Source: Dactylosporangium vinaceum
GTDB lineage: Bacteria; Actinomycetota; Actinomycetes; Mycobacteriales; Micromonosporaceae
NCBI RefSeq assembly: GCF_019904175.1
Contig: NZ_CP061913.1
Location: 3,472,001 to 3,536,000 of the forward strand
Direction: 5' to 3'
Length of the DNA: 64,000 bases
Shown here: positions 52,425-61,641 of the stretch, in pieces
Numbering within the stretch: the stretch's first letter is position 1
Layout: every line of letters begins with the position of its first letter
Translations under genes and position numbers: made by a program
The notes under the pieces: model-generated
Databases searched by the model: none
What the model saw: the letters and a program-made list of their open reading frames with translations, nothing else
Told to the model about the DNA's origin: nothing

Positions 52425-53913
52425 CGGGCTCCGGCGCCGGGACCGGCAGGGTGAAGCGGATGCCGGCGCCGTCGGTGTAGGTGGGGTCGAGCCAGATGCG
52501 GCCGCCGTGGTGCTCGACGATGCGCTTGCAGATGGCCAGGCCGATGCCCGTGCCCGGGTAGACGTCGCGCGGATGCAGGCGCTGGAAGATGATGAAGATC
52601 TTGTCGGCGAACTGCGGCTCGATGCCGATGCCGTTGTCCTGGACGGCGAACTCGTAGAAGCCGTCGGCTTCCGAGAGCTCGACGGTGATCTTCGGCGGGA
52701 CGTCGGGCTTGCGGAACTTGACGGCGTTGCTGATGAGGTTCTGCCACAGCATCGCCAGGAGCGTCGGGTCGCCCTGCACCACGGGGAGGTCCGGGGTCTC
52801 GACGGTGGCGTCCGTGTCCTCCAAGCGGACGGCGAGGTCGTTGCGGACGCGGCGCATGGTCGCGGCGAGGTCGACCTCGGTGACGTTGTCGTAGACGCGG
52901 CCGACGCGCGAGAACGCGAGCAGGTCGTTGATGAGCGCCTGCATGCGGGTCGCGCCGTCGACGGCGAAGCCGATGTACTGGCGGGCCCGGTCGTCGAGCT
53001 GGTCGGCGTAGCGCCGCTGCAGCATCTGGCAGAAGGATGCGATCTTGCGCAGGGGCTCCTGCAGGTCGTGGCTGGCGACGTAGGCGAACTGCTCCAGGTC
53101 GGAGTTCGAGCGCCGCAGCCGCTCCTCCTGCGCGCGGCTCTCGGCCAGAGCGGTCACCACCCGCTCGCGCATCGCCTCCACCGACTCGCCGAGCGCGGCC
53201 AGGTCGGCCGGGCCGACCGCCGGGACCCGGTGCTCGAAGTCGCCGTCGGCGACCGTGCGCACGGCGGTCCGGAGCCGGTCGAGGGGGCCGAAGATGGATC
53301 GCTGCAGCAGCAGGGCGATGACGAACAGCCCCACGAGCAGGCCGCCCACGATGATGGCGAAGATGGTGTCGCGGCGCTGGCGGGACGTGTCGAGCGCGTG
53401 GCGGCCGGCCGCGCGGGCCTCGTCGACGCGCTGCTGCAGCGCCGCGACGCCGCCGCGGATGCCGTCGAACGCCGACTTGCTGGTGACGACCAGCGGCGAG
53501 CGCGGGTCGGGGCTCGCGATGAGCGGCTGGGCGAAGTCGTTGCGCCAGCCGGCCGCGGCCCGCTCTACCGTCTCCAGGCCGTTGAGCGCCGCCGGTTCGT
53601 CGGCGAGCAGGCCGCGCAGCCGGTCGGCGAGGCGACGCTCGGTGGCGACGCCCTCGTGGTACGGGTCCAGGAACTGCTGCTCGCGGGCGAGGACGAAGCC
53701 GCGCACCGCCGTCTCCTGGTCGACGAGCGCCGCGCCGAGCTCGACGGCGGCGGTGGCGGCGGGGGAGATCCGCTGCTGGAGCCGGTCGGAGACGCGGGTG
53801 GTGTCGGCCAGGGAGGCGTACCCGGCCCAGGAGCCCAGCACGATCAGCAACGTCATCGCGCCGATCGTGAGCGCGAAGAGCCGCTGGCTGGTGAGCCGCC
53901 GTCGATCCGTCAC
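52414..53913 (-). CDS. CHASE3-like/HAMP sensor histidine kinase (phytochrome-type HisKA)
   Basis: A 499-residue protein. Span 1 (13-34), a helical extracytoplasmic domain of CHASE3 type (36-180, with DQETAVRGFVLAREQQF), span 2 (183-205), HAMP (206-260), then HisKA with His282 in YVASHDLQEPLRKIASF and a HATPase (NLISNAVKFRKPD, QDNGIGIEPQFADKIFIIF, GTGIGLAICKRIVEHHGG). No response regulator is adjacent, so it is an orphan and may signal through a stand-alone receiver elsewhere. CHASE3 domains often sense small extracellular cues. Confidence 0.9.
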   Translation of the reverse strand: MTDRRRLTSQRLFALTIGAMTLLIVLGSWAGYASLADTTRVSDRLQQRISPAATAAVELGAALVDQETAVRGFVLAREQQFLDPYHEGVATERRLADRLRGLLADEPAALNGLETVERAAAGWRNDFAQPLIASPDPRSPLVVTSKSAFDGIRGGVAALQQRVDEARAAGRHALDTSRQRRDTIFAIIVGGLLVGLFVIALLLQRSIFGPLDRLRTAVRTVADGDFEHRVPAVGPADLAALGESVEAMRERVVTALAESRAQEERLRRSNSDLEQFAYVASHDLQEPLRKIASFCQMLQRRYADQLDDRARQYIGFAVDGATRMQALINDLLAFSRVGRVYDNVTEVDLAATMRRVRNDLAVRLEDTDATVETPDLPVVQGDPTLLAMLWQNLISNAVKFRKPDVPPKITVELSEADGFYEFAVQDNGIGIEPQFADKIFIIFQRLHPRDVYPGTGIGLAICKRIVEHHGGRIWLDPTYTDGAGIRFTLPVPAPEPVTA

Positions 53914-53940
53914 GCGGTGCAGATTACGGCAGGCGGGGCC

Positions 53941-55275
53941 CTACCGCCCGGTGGGCAGCACTTCTTTGAGCCGGGTCCGCAGCCGCAGCCGCCCGCCGCC
54001 GGTCGTGGTGCAGCGCAGGTCGCCGCCGAGGTCGCTGTAGCGGGTCAGCAGGCCGTCGCGCAGCATCGGCAGCAGGCAGGCCCGCTTGCGCACGACGGTG
54101 ACGGCGGCCAGCAGCAGATACACCCCGCTCAGGGCCAGCAGCTCACGGTCGTGCCATTGCGGCGGCAGTACCGCCCCCAGCACGAACTGCACCAGGAACA
54201 GCCCGACGAGCGCGAGCGCGGCCCGCAGGCTCAGCGTCAGCCCGAGCAGCAGTGCGATGGCCAGCAGCGACTGGGCCGCGGTCAGCAGCAGCTCGCCGCG
54301 CTGGGCCGGCTCGATCGGCAGGCCCGACAAGCCCCGGCTGGACACGGCGAACACCACCGGGAGCGTGCCGACCAGCAGCGTCCACTGGTTGACCTTCGAG
54401 GACACCAGGGCGCCGAGGGCCTCGGTGGTGTGCAGGCGGTAGGCGTACAGGCCGGCGACGAGCAGCTCGGGCGCCTCCGAGGCGAGCGGCGCCACCCACT
54501 GCACCAGCAGGAACTCGCTGATGCCGAGCTGCTGCCCGGTGTCGACGAGGGACTGCGCGAACGGCTCGGCGGCCAGCAGGATGACAACGGCGGAGACGGC
54601 GAACAGCCCGATGACCGTGGCCCGCCGCGGCACCTTGCCCAGGCCGCCGACCCACGCGGACGGCCCGACCAGGTCCGGCTCGCCGGCCGGGGCCCGCGAC
54701 ACCCGCCAGCTGTAGGCGACGAAGATCGCCACGAGGATCGCCGTGTCCCACAGCGTGAGCGTGCGCTTGAACGGCAGGACCAGGCAGTAGAGCGAGGCGA
54801 GGGTCAGGAACGCCAGGGGTACCGCATCGGCCCGCCCCAGCGTGATGCCGCGCTCCTTGGAGCGCCGCCAGGCGATCAGCACGACGACGGCCCAGCCGAT
54901 GCCGACCAGGATCCGGTTGGCTCCGGTCATGTTGGCCAGCGCGAGGGAGCACGCGGGCGTGCCGTCGCCGCCGGGCGGGGCGCAGTCCGCCCCGTACCGG
55001 GCCGCCGCCTCGCCGCCGCGCCAGGTGAACACGAAGTCGACGGAGTACTCGGGCAGCACCGCGATCAGGGCCAGCACCGCCACCGCGAGGCCGGCCGAGA
55101 CGTCGACCTGGGCCGCCTCGGCCGCCCAGGCCAGCACGAACGCCGCCCCGATGATGGCCCCGCCGAACACCAGCGCCGCCACCGGCGACGGCAGGTCGGC
55201 GCCGCCGAGTGCGACGACCACGCCGGGGACGGTCGCCGCGAGTGCCAGCAGGCCCGAGAGGGGCGGTCGTCGCAT
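53941..55275 (-). CDS. CaCA-type cation/proton (sodium/calcium) exchanger
   Basis: A 444-residue protein. About ten or eleven spans fall in two inverted halves, each with an alpha-repeat: AVLPEYSVDFVFTW in the first and LASEAPELLVAGLYAY in the second, the acidic ion-binding motifs of the CaCA superfamily. A loop with two Cys (ADCAPPGGDG, TPACSLAL) and a positively charged C-terminal tail are extra. It probably exports Ca2+ or Na+ in exchange for protons. ATG 55275 starts the first span. It stands alone, 27 nt beyond the kinase start. Confidence 0.88.
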   Translation of the reverse strand: MRRPPLSGLLALAATVPGVVVALGGADLPSPVAALVFGGAIIGAAFVLAWAAEAAQVDVSAGLAVAVLALIAVLPEYSVDFVFTWRGGEAAARYGADCAPPGGDGTPACSLALANMTGANRILVGIGWAVVVLIAWRRSKERGITLGRADAVPLAFLTLASLYCLVLPFKRTLTLWDTAILVAIFVAYSWRVSRAPAGEPDLVGPSAWVGGLGKVPRRATVIGLFAVSAVVILLAAEPFAQSLVDTGQQLGISEFLLVQWVAPLASEAPELLVAGLYAYRLHTTEALGALVSSKVNQWTLLVGTLPVVFAVSSRGLSGLPIEPAQRGELLLTAAQSLLAIALLLGLTLSLRAALALVGLFLVQFVLGAVLPPQWHDRELLALSGVYLLLAAVTVVRKRACLLPMLRDGLLTRYSDLGGDLRCTTTGGGRLRLRTRLKEVLPTGR

Positions 55276-55301
55276 GGCAGCGGACTCTACCGGCGATCCG
55301 C

Positions 55302-56933
55302 TCACACCGCCCGGGCCGCGGCTCGGCCGGCGGTGCGGCCGGAGAAGAGACACCCGCCGAGAAAGGTGCCTTCGAGCGAGTTGTACCCGTGCATGCCCCC
55401 GCCACCGAATCCGGCCACTTCCCCGGCCGCGTACACGCCCGGCAGCGGCGTCCCGTCGGCCTTGAGCACCCGCCCGTCCAGGTCCGTCTCCAGGCCGCCG
55501 AGGGTTTTGCGGGTCAGGATGTTGAGGTGGACCGCGATCAGCGGCCCGGCCTCGGGGTCGAGCAGGCGGTGCGGGGTGGCGACGCGGATCAGCCTGTCGC
55601 CGCGGTAGTTGCGGGCGCCGCGCACGGCCGTGATCTGTGCGTCCTTGGTGAACGCGTTGGCCAGCTCCCGGTCGCGGGCCTCGACGGTCCGGCGGATCTC
55701 GGCGGCGTCGAGCGGTACCTCCGGAGCGATCTTCTGCATTTTGGCGATCAGCTCGTCGAGCGTGGCGGCGACCGCGAAGTCGGCCCCGTGCTGTTTGAAC
55801 GCCTCCACGGGGGCGGGCGCGCCCTTCTTCACCCGCTGCAGGACCTGGCGGACGCTGCGGTTGGTGAGGTCGGGGTTCTGCTCGGAGCCCGAGAGCGCGA
55901 ACTCCTTCTCGATGATCTTCTGGGTGAGGATGAACCAGCTGTGGTCGTATCCGGTGGCGGTGATGTGGCGCAGCGTGCCGAGCGTGTCGAAGCCGGGGAA
56001 GCAGGGCGCCGGCAGCCGCTTGCCCGTCGCGTCGAGCCACAGCGACGAGGGCCCGGGCAGGATCCGGATGCCGTGGCCCGGCCAGATCGGGTCCCAGTTG
56101 CGCAGGCCCTCGGTGTAGTGCCACATCCGGTCGGGGTTGATGATGCGCCCGCCCGCCGCCTCCGTGATGGCGAGCATGCGGCCGTCGACGTGGGCCGGCA
56201 CCCCGGAGACCATGGTCTTGGGGGGCGGGCCGAGCCGCTCGGGCCAGGCCTTGCGGACGAGGTCGTGGTTGCCGCCGATCCCGCCGGAGGTCACGATGAC
56301 CGCGCCGGCCGTCAGCTCGAACTCCCCGACCGCCGTGCGCGAGCTCGACTGTCCACGCGCGACGGTGGTGGGCTCCAGGACGGTGCCGCGGACGGTGCCG
56401 CCCGGCAGCAGCTCGTCGACGCGGTGCCGGAAGCGCAGCTCGACGTTGCCGGCGGCCCGGACCCGCTTCTCGAACGGCTCGACGATCCCCGGCCCGGTGC
56501 CCCAGGTGATGTGGAAGCGCGGCACCGAGTTGCCGTGCCCGTCGGCCGGCCCGCCGCCGCGCTCGGCCCACCCGACGACGGGGAACACGCGGTGGCCCAT
56601 CGCCCGCAGCCAGGCCCGCTTCTCCCCGGCGGCGAAGTGCACGTAGGCCTCGGCCCACCGGCGCGGCCACTCGTCCTCGGCCCGGTCGAACTGCGCGCTG
56701 CCGAGCCAGTCCTGCCAGGCCAGCTCGGCCGAGTCGCGGATGCCCAGGCGCCGCTGCTCGGGCGAGTCGACGAAGAACAGCCCGCCGAACGACCAGTGCG
56801 CCTGCCCGCCGAGGCTCTGCTCGCCCTCCTGGTCGAGCAGGATCACCCGCTTGCCGGCGTCGGCCACCTCGGCCGCCGCCACGAGCCCGGCCAGCCCGGC
56901 ACCGATCACGATCACATCCGCGTCCACGGGCAC
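55302..56933 (-). CDS. FAD-binding dehydrogenase (3-ketosteroid dehydrogenase/fumarate reductase-like)
   Basis: A 543-residue protein. The Rossmann FAD site is VIVIGAGLAGLVAAAEVADA at 8-27, followed by GGQAHWSFGGLFFVDS and IVTSGGIGGNHDLVRKAWP. The C-terminal FAD-closing motif is GVYAAGEVAGFGGGGMHGYNSLEGTFLGG (two overlapping parts). It is a flavoprotein of the KsdD/fumarate-reductase family, more like the uncharacterised FAD-binding dehydrogenases of actinomycetes than true KsdD. The substrate may be a steroid or other cyclic ketone. It is a single gene. Confidence 0.9.
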   Translation of the reverse strand: MPVDADVIVIGAGLAGLVAAAEVADAGKRVILLDQEGEQSLGGQAHWSFGGLFFVDSPEQRRLGIRDSAELAWQDWLGSAQFDRAEDEWPRRWAEAYVHFAAGEKRAWLRAMGHRVFPVVGWAERGGGPADGHGNSVPRFHITWGTGPGIVEPFEKRVRAAGNVELRFRHRVDELLPGGTVRGTVLEPTTVARGQSSSRTAVGEFELTAGAVIVTSGGIGGNHDLVRKAWPERLGPPPKTMVSGVPAHVDGRMLAITEAAGGRIINPDRMWHYTEGLRNWDPIWPGHGIRILPGPSSLWLDATGKRLPAPCFPGFDTLGTLRHITATGYDHSWFILTQKIIEKEFALSGSEQNPDLTNRSVRQVLQRVKKGAPAPVEAFKQHGADFAVAATLDELIAKMQKIAPEVPLDAAEIRRTVEARDRELANAFTKDAQITAVRGARNYRGDRLIRVATPHRLLDPEAGPLIAVHLNILTRKTLGGLETDLDGRVLKADGTPLPGVYAAGEVAGFGGGGMHGYNSLEGTFLGGCLFSGRTAGRAAARAV

Positions 56934-57062
56934 CAGGCTAAGGCAGGTCCCCGAGCCCGCAGCGCCGTGCCGTGCTGGTTCACGCTGCGCGCCGCGGTCG
57001 TCACGTACGGGATCGCTGTCCGGCCCGGCGCGGGTCGGGGCGCCGGGCCGGTCGGCTTGCGG

Positions 57063-57455
57063 CTACGGCTGGAGCTGGTCGAGTACCGCAGCCAGACGTT
57101 TCTCTTCGAACGTGAAGTGCGACTCCATCACCGCGGCCAGGCCGGCCAGCTCGGCCGGGGTGGGGTTGGCCTCGACGCGGCGCAGCAGGGCGGCGATCTG
57201 TTCGTGGTCGCGGCGCAGCTCGGCGATGACCGGGCGGAGCTGCGGGTGGCGCTCGGCCAGGACGCGGAACATGCCGCGCTCCTCGCCGGTGTGGTGGCGC
57301 TCCAGCGCACCGCAGAACGCCAGGCAGTGGGCGCGCAGTTCGCGGGAGAAGTCGGGCCGGTCGGTGAGGTCGTCGAGCAGCGCCCGCAGATGCTGGTGGA
57401 TCTCGATGAGCTGGTTTCCCAGGGCCGCGAGGCGCGGCGGGGTGAACTCGGACAA
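57063..57455 (-). CDS. Hemerythrin-like protein
   Basis: A 130-residue four-helix protein with the iron ligands in order: IHQHLRALLDD, LERHHTGEERGMF, LRRDHEQIAALL and MESHFTFEEKRLAAVL. It should bind a di-iron centre and oxygen, or act in iron or nitrosative-stress sensing. TTG 57455 (LSEFTPPRL) with AGGA upstream is the probable start, since the region before it is not conserved in style. It is divergent from the PLP decarboxylase gene across 88 bp. Confidence 0.88.
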   Translation of the reverse strand: MSEFTPPRLAALGNQLIEIHQHLRALLDDLTDRPDFSRELRAHCLAFCGALERHHTGEERGMFRVLAERHPQLRPVIAELRRDHEQIAALLRRVEANPTPAELAGLAAVMESHFTFEEKRLAAVLDQLQP

Positions 57456-57543
57456 GGCTGGTCCTGAGGGTTGCGCGCCTCCGTGCCCTCGGCGTTCTTC
57501 GAGCCGGGTACACCGCGACGCTGCCGGCAAGCATAGTGGAGGC

Positions 57544-58935
57544 ATGAGCGCGAAGCAGGACGCCTACGACGCCGCCCTCGCCGCGGCCGGCACGCACGCC
57601 CGGGCCTGGCTGAGCACGCTGCCCACCCGGGCCGTGCCGCCCTCCGCCGACGCCGACTCCCTGGCCGCGGCGGTCGGCGGCCCGCTGCCCGAGGACGGCC
57701 TGGACCCGGGCGAGGTGGTCGAGCTCCTGGCCCGCTCGGCCGAGCCGGGCCTGATGGCGATGCCGGCCGGGCGGTTCTTCGGCTGGGTGATCGGCGGGAC
57801 GCTGCCGGCCGCGCTCGGGGCCGACTGGCTGGTGAGCGCCTGGGACCAGAACGCGGCGATGCGGTACCCGACCCCGGCGACGGCGGCTCTCGAGGAGGTG
57901 GCCGGCGCCTGGATCCTCGACCTGCTCGGCCTGCCCGCCGGCTGCGACGTGGGCTTCGTCACCGGCGCCACGATGGCCAACTTCACCGGCCTGGCCGCCG
58001 CCCGCCGCCACGTCCTGGCCCGCCGGGGGTGGGACGTGGACTTCGACGGCCTCTTCGGCGCTCCCCGCATCCGCGTCCTGGTCGGCGACGAGCGCCACGA
58101 CACCCTGGATCTGGCGCTGCGGTACCTCGGCCTGGGCGCCCCCACCCCGATCGCCGCCGACGACCAGGGCCGCATCCGCCTGGACGCGCTGGCCGAGGCC
58201 CTCGGGTCCGGCAGCGGCGAGCCGACGATCGTGTGCCTGCAGGCCGGGAACGTCCACAGTGGAGCCTTCGACGCCGTCGGGGAGGCCGCCGACCTCGCCC
58301 ACCGGCACGGCGCCTGGGTCCACGTCGACGGGGCGTTCGGCCTGTGGGCGGCGGCGGCGCCGGACCTGCGGCACCTGGTGCCCGGCCTGGACCGCGCCGA
58401 CTCGTGGGCGACGGACGGGCACAAGACGCTGAACGTGCCGTACGACTGCGGGATCGTGATCGTCCGCGATCCGGCGGCGCTGCGCTCCGCGATGGGTGTC
58501 GAGGCCAGCTACCTGATCGAGCCCGCCGGCCCGGGCGGCCCGGCCGACCCGTTCGAGAAGGTGCCGGAGCTGTCCCGCCGCGCCCGCGGCGTGCCGGTCT
58601 GGGCGGCGCTGCGCTCACTGGGCCGGCGCGGGGTCGCGGAGATGGTCTCGGGGTTCGCGGCGAACGCCCGCCGGCTCGCGGAGGGCATCGCCGGGATCGA
58701 CGGCGCCGAGGTCCTCAACGACGTGGTGTTCACGCAGGTGTGCGCCACGTTCGGCGACGACACCCGCACCGCCGCGGTGACCCGGGCGCTGCTGTCCGAG
58801 GGCCGCGCCTGGATGTCCGGCTCACGCTGGCGCGGCCGCACGATCCTGCGCGTCTCGGTGAGCAACTGGTCCACCGACACCGCCGACGTGGAGGAGTCCC
58901 TGGCCGCCCTCCGACGAGCCGCCGCGGCCGCCTGA
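57544..58935 (+). CDS. Group II PLP-dependent amino-acid decarboxylase-like enzyme
   Basis: A 463-residue enzyme of the aromatic-L-amino-acid/glutamate decarboxylase family: FVTGATMANFTGLAAAR (phosphate loop), CLQAGNVHSGAFD, HVDGAFGLWAAAAP (Asp pairing with the PLP nitrogen), and DGHKTLNVPYDCG with the Schiff-base Lys. It should decarboxylate, or act as an aldehyde synthase on, an aromatic or related amino acid. ATG 57544 follows a close GGAGG. It is a single gene and the substrate is not predictable. Confidence 0.9.
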   Translation: MSAKQDAYDAALAAAGTHARAWLSTLPTRAVPPSADADSLAAAVGGPLPEDGLDPGEVVELLARSAEPGLMAMPAGRFFGWVIGGTLPAALGADWLVSAWDQNAAMRYPTPATAALEEVAGAWILDLLGLPAGCDVGFVTGATMANFTGLAAARRHVLARRGWDVDFDGLFGAPRIRVLVGDERHDTLDLALRYLGLGAPTPIAADDQGRIRLDALAEALGSGSGEPTIVCLQAGNVHSGAFDAVGEAADLAHRHGAWVHVDGAFGLWAAAAPDLRHLVPGLDRADSWATDGHKTLNVPYDCGIVIVRDPAALRSAMGVEASYLIEPAGPGGPADPFEKVPELSRRARGVPVWAALRSLGRRGVAEMVSGFAANARRLAEGIAGIDGAEVLNDVVFTQVCATFGDDTRTAAVTRALLSEGRAWMSGSRWRGRTILRVSVSNWSTDTADVEESLAALRRAAAAA

Positions 58936-59015
58936 CCACGACCCGCCGTCGCGCCGGCCCGTCGCGCCGGCGGAAGGTCGTCGCGTCCAGGATCGGCTTC
59001 GGCCGTGCGGGCGGG

Positions 59016-59603
59016 CTACTTCGTGAGGCGGGTCAGGAGGATGGCGAGGCGGCGGTCCTGGAGCTCGGGGGGCAGGCGGTTGCCGCGGGTCAACGTGATC
59101 AGGCCGTGCAGGGCGGCCCACAGGGTTTCGGTCAGCAGGCCCAGATCGTCGGCCGCCGCGAACGGGGCGAGCGCGGCGGCCAGTGCGTTGAAGCCGGCCT
59201 TCAGCGGCTCGGGGGTGTGCTCGGCGGCGAACGGGAGGTCGATGTGCTGGGAGAACATGGTGTCGTACAGCGCCGGGCGGTGGGCGGCGAAGTCCAGGTA
59301 GGCCTTCGCCACGGCCGTCAGGCCCTCCGATGCCTTGTGGTCGGCGCCGGGCGCGGCACCCCGGTACGCCTGCTCCAGCGCTGAGGCCAGGTCCGCGAAG
59401 CCCTCCAGGGCGACCGCGGCCATGATGGCGTCCTTGCTCTTGAAGTGGCTGTACAGCACCGGCTGGCTGTACTCCACGCGCTCGGCCAGGCGTCTGGTGG
59501 TCACCGCTTCCCAGCCCTGGCTCTCGGCCAGTTCCCTTGCCGCGGCGATGATCAGCCGCTCCCGTATCGCCCGCTCGCGCTCGCGGCGGCCCTCGCTAGC
59601 CAT
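59016..59603 (-). CDS. TetR-family repressor (WHG-domain type)
   Basis: A 195-residue protein. The helix-turn-helix spans residues 13-60 (LIIAAARELAESQGWEAVTT, RLAERVEYSQPVLYSHFKSK), and the C-terminal domain is of the TetR WHG type. It faces a DUF4267 membrane-protein gene across two palindromic sites (59613-59660) matching in sequence, so autoregulation and control of that gene are likely. The inducing ligand is unknown. Confidence 0.92.
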   Translation of the reverse strand: MASEGRRERERAIRERLIIAAARELAESQGWEAVTTRRLAERVEYSQPVLYSHFKSKDAIMAAVALEGFADLASALEQAYRGAAPGADHKASEGLTAVAKAYLDFAAHRPALYDTMFSQHIDLPFAAEHTPEPLKAGFNALAAALAPFAAADDLGLLTETLWAALHGLITLTRGNRLPPELQDRRLAILLTRLTK

Positions 59604-59612
59604 GCTTGCAAT

Positions 59613-59660
59613 TCTAGCACTGCTAGCGGTACCTTCGACACCGGATCTAGCGGTGCTAGA
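59613..59660. promoter_or_regulatory. Two TetR operators (TCTAGC-N3-GCTAG)
   Basis: TCTAGCACTGCTAGC (59613-59627) and TCTAGCGGTGCTAGA (59646-59660) are two copies of one palindrome with centres 33 bp apart. A further half-site TCTAGCGG follows at 59664. They lie between the divergent TetR (start 59603) and DUF4267 (start 59699) genes. Confidence 0.88.
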
Positions 59661-59698
59661 AATTCTAGCGGCGGCAGAAGCGAACTGGAGTCACGGGC

Positions 59699-60079
59699 AT
59701 GCTCACCCCTATCGCGTACGGCCTGGCGATCGTCCTGAACCTCTTCATCGTGTTCATCGGCCTCCGGTTCCTGCTGCAGCCGCGCCTGGCGGCGGCCGGG
59801 TACGGGGTCGGCGTCGGTGACGGCAGTGGGGCCGGTGTGGGCGCGTACCTGTCGGTGAAGGGGGTGCGGGACACCACGTACGGGCTCGTCGGCCTGGCGC
59901 TGCTCGCGTTCGCCGGTGTGACAGCCGAAGCCTGGTTCATGCTGATCGTCGCCCTGGCACCGCTCGGCGACACCGTGATCGTGCTGCGCAACGGCGGTAT
60001 GAGGGCGACGGCTTTCGGCATTCACTTCGCGACGGCCGTCCTCGTCCTGCTCAGCGCCGGCCTGCTGTTCGCCGCCTAA
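59699..60079 (+). CDS. DUF4267-family small membrane protein
   Basis: A 126-residue protein with four predicted spans: about 6-27, 55-73, 78-96 and 103-124. GIRFLLQP-like and KGVRDTTYGLVGLALL motifs are typical of DUF4267, a family commonly paired with TetR or MarR regulators in actinomycetes. Function unknown. It is under probable control of the divergent TetR protein through the double operator. It overlaps the sigma-factor gene end by 4 nt. Confidence 0.88.
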   Translation: MLTPIAYGLAIVLNLFIVFIGLRFLLQPRLAAAGYGVGVGDGSGAGVGAYLSVKGVRDTTYGLVGLALLAFAGVTAEAWFMLIVALAPLGDTVIVLRNGGMRATAFGIHFATAVLVLLSAGLLFAA

Positions 60080-61257
60080 CCCAGGCCGGCCTGGCGGGCC
60101 CGCAGGAAGGCGCGCTCCGTCTCGTTGGTGACGAGCGCCAGGGCCTCGTCGTAGGCCGCACGGGCCTCGGCGCTGCGGCCCAGGCGGGTCAGGAGCTCGG
60201 CGCGGGTGGCCGGCAGGCGGTGGAAGCCGGGCAGATCCACCTGCTCCAGCGCGGCCAGGGCCGGCCCCGGGCCGTGGACCTCGGCCACGGCGACCGCGCG
60301 GTTCAGGGCCACCACGGGGGTCGGGACCATGGCGAGGAGCTGGTCGTAGAGGGCCAGGACCTGCGGCCAGTCGGTGGCCTCGCCGTCGGTGTGCACGGCG
60401 CTGATGGCGGCCTGGATCTGATACGGGCCGGGGCGGTTGCGGCGCAGGCAGCGGCGGACCAGCTCGTGGCCCTCGGCGATCAGCGGGCGGCTCCACAGGG
60501 TGCGGTCCTGGTCGGCCAGCAGGACCAGGTCGCCGGCGGCGTCGAGGCGGGCCGGGCGGCGGGCCTCGGTCAGCAGCAGTAGCGCCAGCAGGCCCAGCAC
60601 CTCGGGCTCGTCGGGCATGAGGGCGGCCAGTTCGCGGGCCAGGCGGATGGCCTCGGCGCACAGGTCGGTGCGGATGAGCGGGCCGGCCGTCGCCGCGTAC
60701 CCCTCGTTGAACATCAGGTACAGCACGGTGAGCACGGGCGGCAGGCGGTCCGGCAGCTCGTGCTCCCGCGGGACGCGATAGGGGATGGCGGCGTCGCGGA
60801 TCTTCCTCTTGGCCCGGACGATGCGCTGGGCGATCGTCGCCTCCTGCACCAGGTAGGCGCGGGCGATCTCGGGCACCTCGAGGCCGCCGAGCAGGCGCAG
60901 CGTGAGCGCGGTGCGGGCGTCCGGGGCGAGCGCCGGGTGGCAGCAGGTGAAGATGAGGCGCAGCTGGTCGTCGTGCACGGGTCCCACCTCCTGGGGCGCG
61001 TCCGGTTGCTGCAGGAGCAGGGCCTCGGCGTGCCGGGCCTCCCGGGTCGTCTCGCGCCGGAGCCGGTCGACGGCCCGGTTGCGGGCTGTCGTCACGATCC
61101 AGGCGCCCGGGTTCGGCGGGAGCGTCTCCCACTTCTGCAGGGCCGTGGTGAAGGCGTCCTGGACCGCCTCCTCGGCGAGGTTGATGTCGCCGAGGAGGCG
61201 GGCCAGGGTGGCCACGCAGCGGCCGTACTCCGCGCGGTAGACGCTCGTCAGATCCAT
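60076..61257 (-). CDS. ECF sigma factor with long helical C-terminal extension (ECF42/SigB-like, YCII-linked)
   Basis: A 393-residue protein. Region 2 (about 5-70, DINLAEEAVQDAFTTALQKW and ARNRAVDRLRRE), region 4 (about 110-165, LRLLGGLEVPEIARAYLVQE), then a TPR-like C-terminal extension of about 220 residues. This is the ECF42 layout, known to be linked with DGPF/YCII-domain proteins, as here. ATG 61257 follows the YCII stop by 2 nt, so it is the last gene of a three-gene operon. The C-terminal domain is needed for activity in studied members. Confidence 0.92.
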   Translation of the reverse strand: MDLTSVYRAEYGRCVATLARLLGDINLAEEAVQDAFTTALQKWETLPPNPGAWIVTTARNRAVDRLRRETTREARHAEALLLQQPDAPQEVGPVHDDQLRLIFTCCHPALAPDARTALTLRLLGGLEVPEIARAYLVQEATIAQRIVRAKRKIRDAAIPYRVPREHELPDRLPPVLTVLYLMFNEGYAATAGPLIRTDLCAEAIRLARELAALMPDEPEVLGLLALLLLTEARRPARLDAAGDLVLLADQDRTLWSRPLIAEGHELVRRCLRRNRPGPYQIQAAISAVHTDGEATDWPQVLALYDQLLAMVPTPVVALNRAVAVAEVHGPGPALAALEQVDLPGFHRLPATRAELLTRLGRSAEARAAYDEALALVTNETERAFLRARQAGLG

Positions 61258-61259
61258 GC

Positions 61260-61616
61260 TCAGGCGGGCTGGGAGTGCTCGTCGAAGGGGCGCACCTCGA
61301 TCGGGCCGCAGACGGCGGCGCACTTCTCGGCCCAGGCCAGGGCCTCGTCGAGGTCAGCACACTTGAGCACCCAGAACCCGGCGATGTGCTCCTTGGCCTC
61401 GACGAACGGGCCGTCGGTCATGGTGGTGGCGCCGTTGTCGATGCGCACGACGGTGGCGCTCTGCGGGGTGGTGAGCCCGCCGCCGAAGACCCAGGCGCCC
61501 TTGGCGACCATCTCGTCGTTGATCCGGCCGGTTGCGGCGAACAGCGTCTCCATCTCGTCCGCGCTCATCTCGGGCGCGTCCTCGACGTAGTGCACGGACA
61601 GCAGGTACTGCTTCAT
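61260..61616 (-). CDS. YCII-domain (DGPF) protein
   Basis: A 118-residue protein with the YCII/DGPF fold: MKQYLLSVHYVEDAPEMSAD at the start, TMTDGPFVEAKEHIAGFWVL with the DGPF signature and catalytic-type His/Asp, and GPIEVRPF at the end. It is the standard partner of ECF42 sigma factors. It probably acts in a dehydrochlorinase-like or ligand-sensing role. It is preceded by the DUF6069 gene and followed by the sigma factor after 2 nt. Confidence 0.93.
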   Translation of the reverse strand: MKQYLLSVHYVEDAPEMSADEMETLFAATGRINDEMVAKGAWVFGGGLTTPQSATVVRIDNGATTMTDGPFVEAKEHIAGFWVLKCADLDEALAWAEKCAAVCGPIEVRPFDEHSQPA

Positions 61617-61641
61617 GGCGGTTCCTCCTCGGGTCGGTGGA

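Noticed and set aside
53941..56670. A 909-residue minus-strand fusion of the flavoprotein and antiporter
   Set aside because: The upstream part is out of frame with the real flavoprotein; the antiporter has its own ATG at 55275 and first membrane span.
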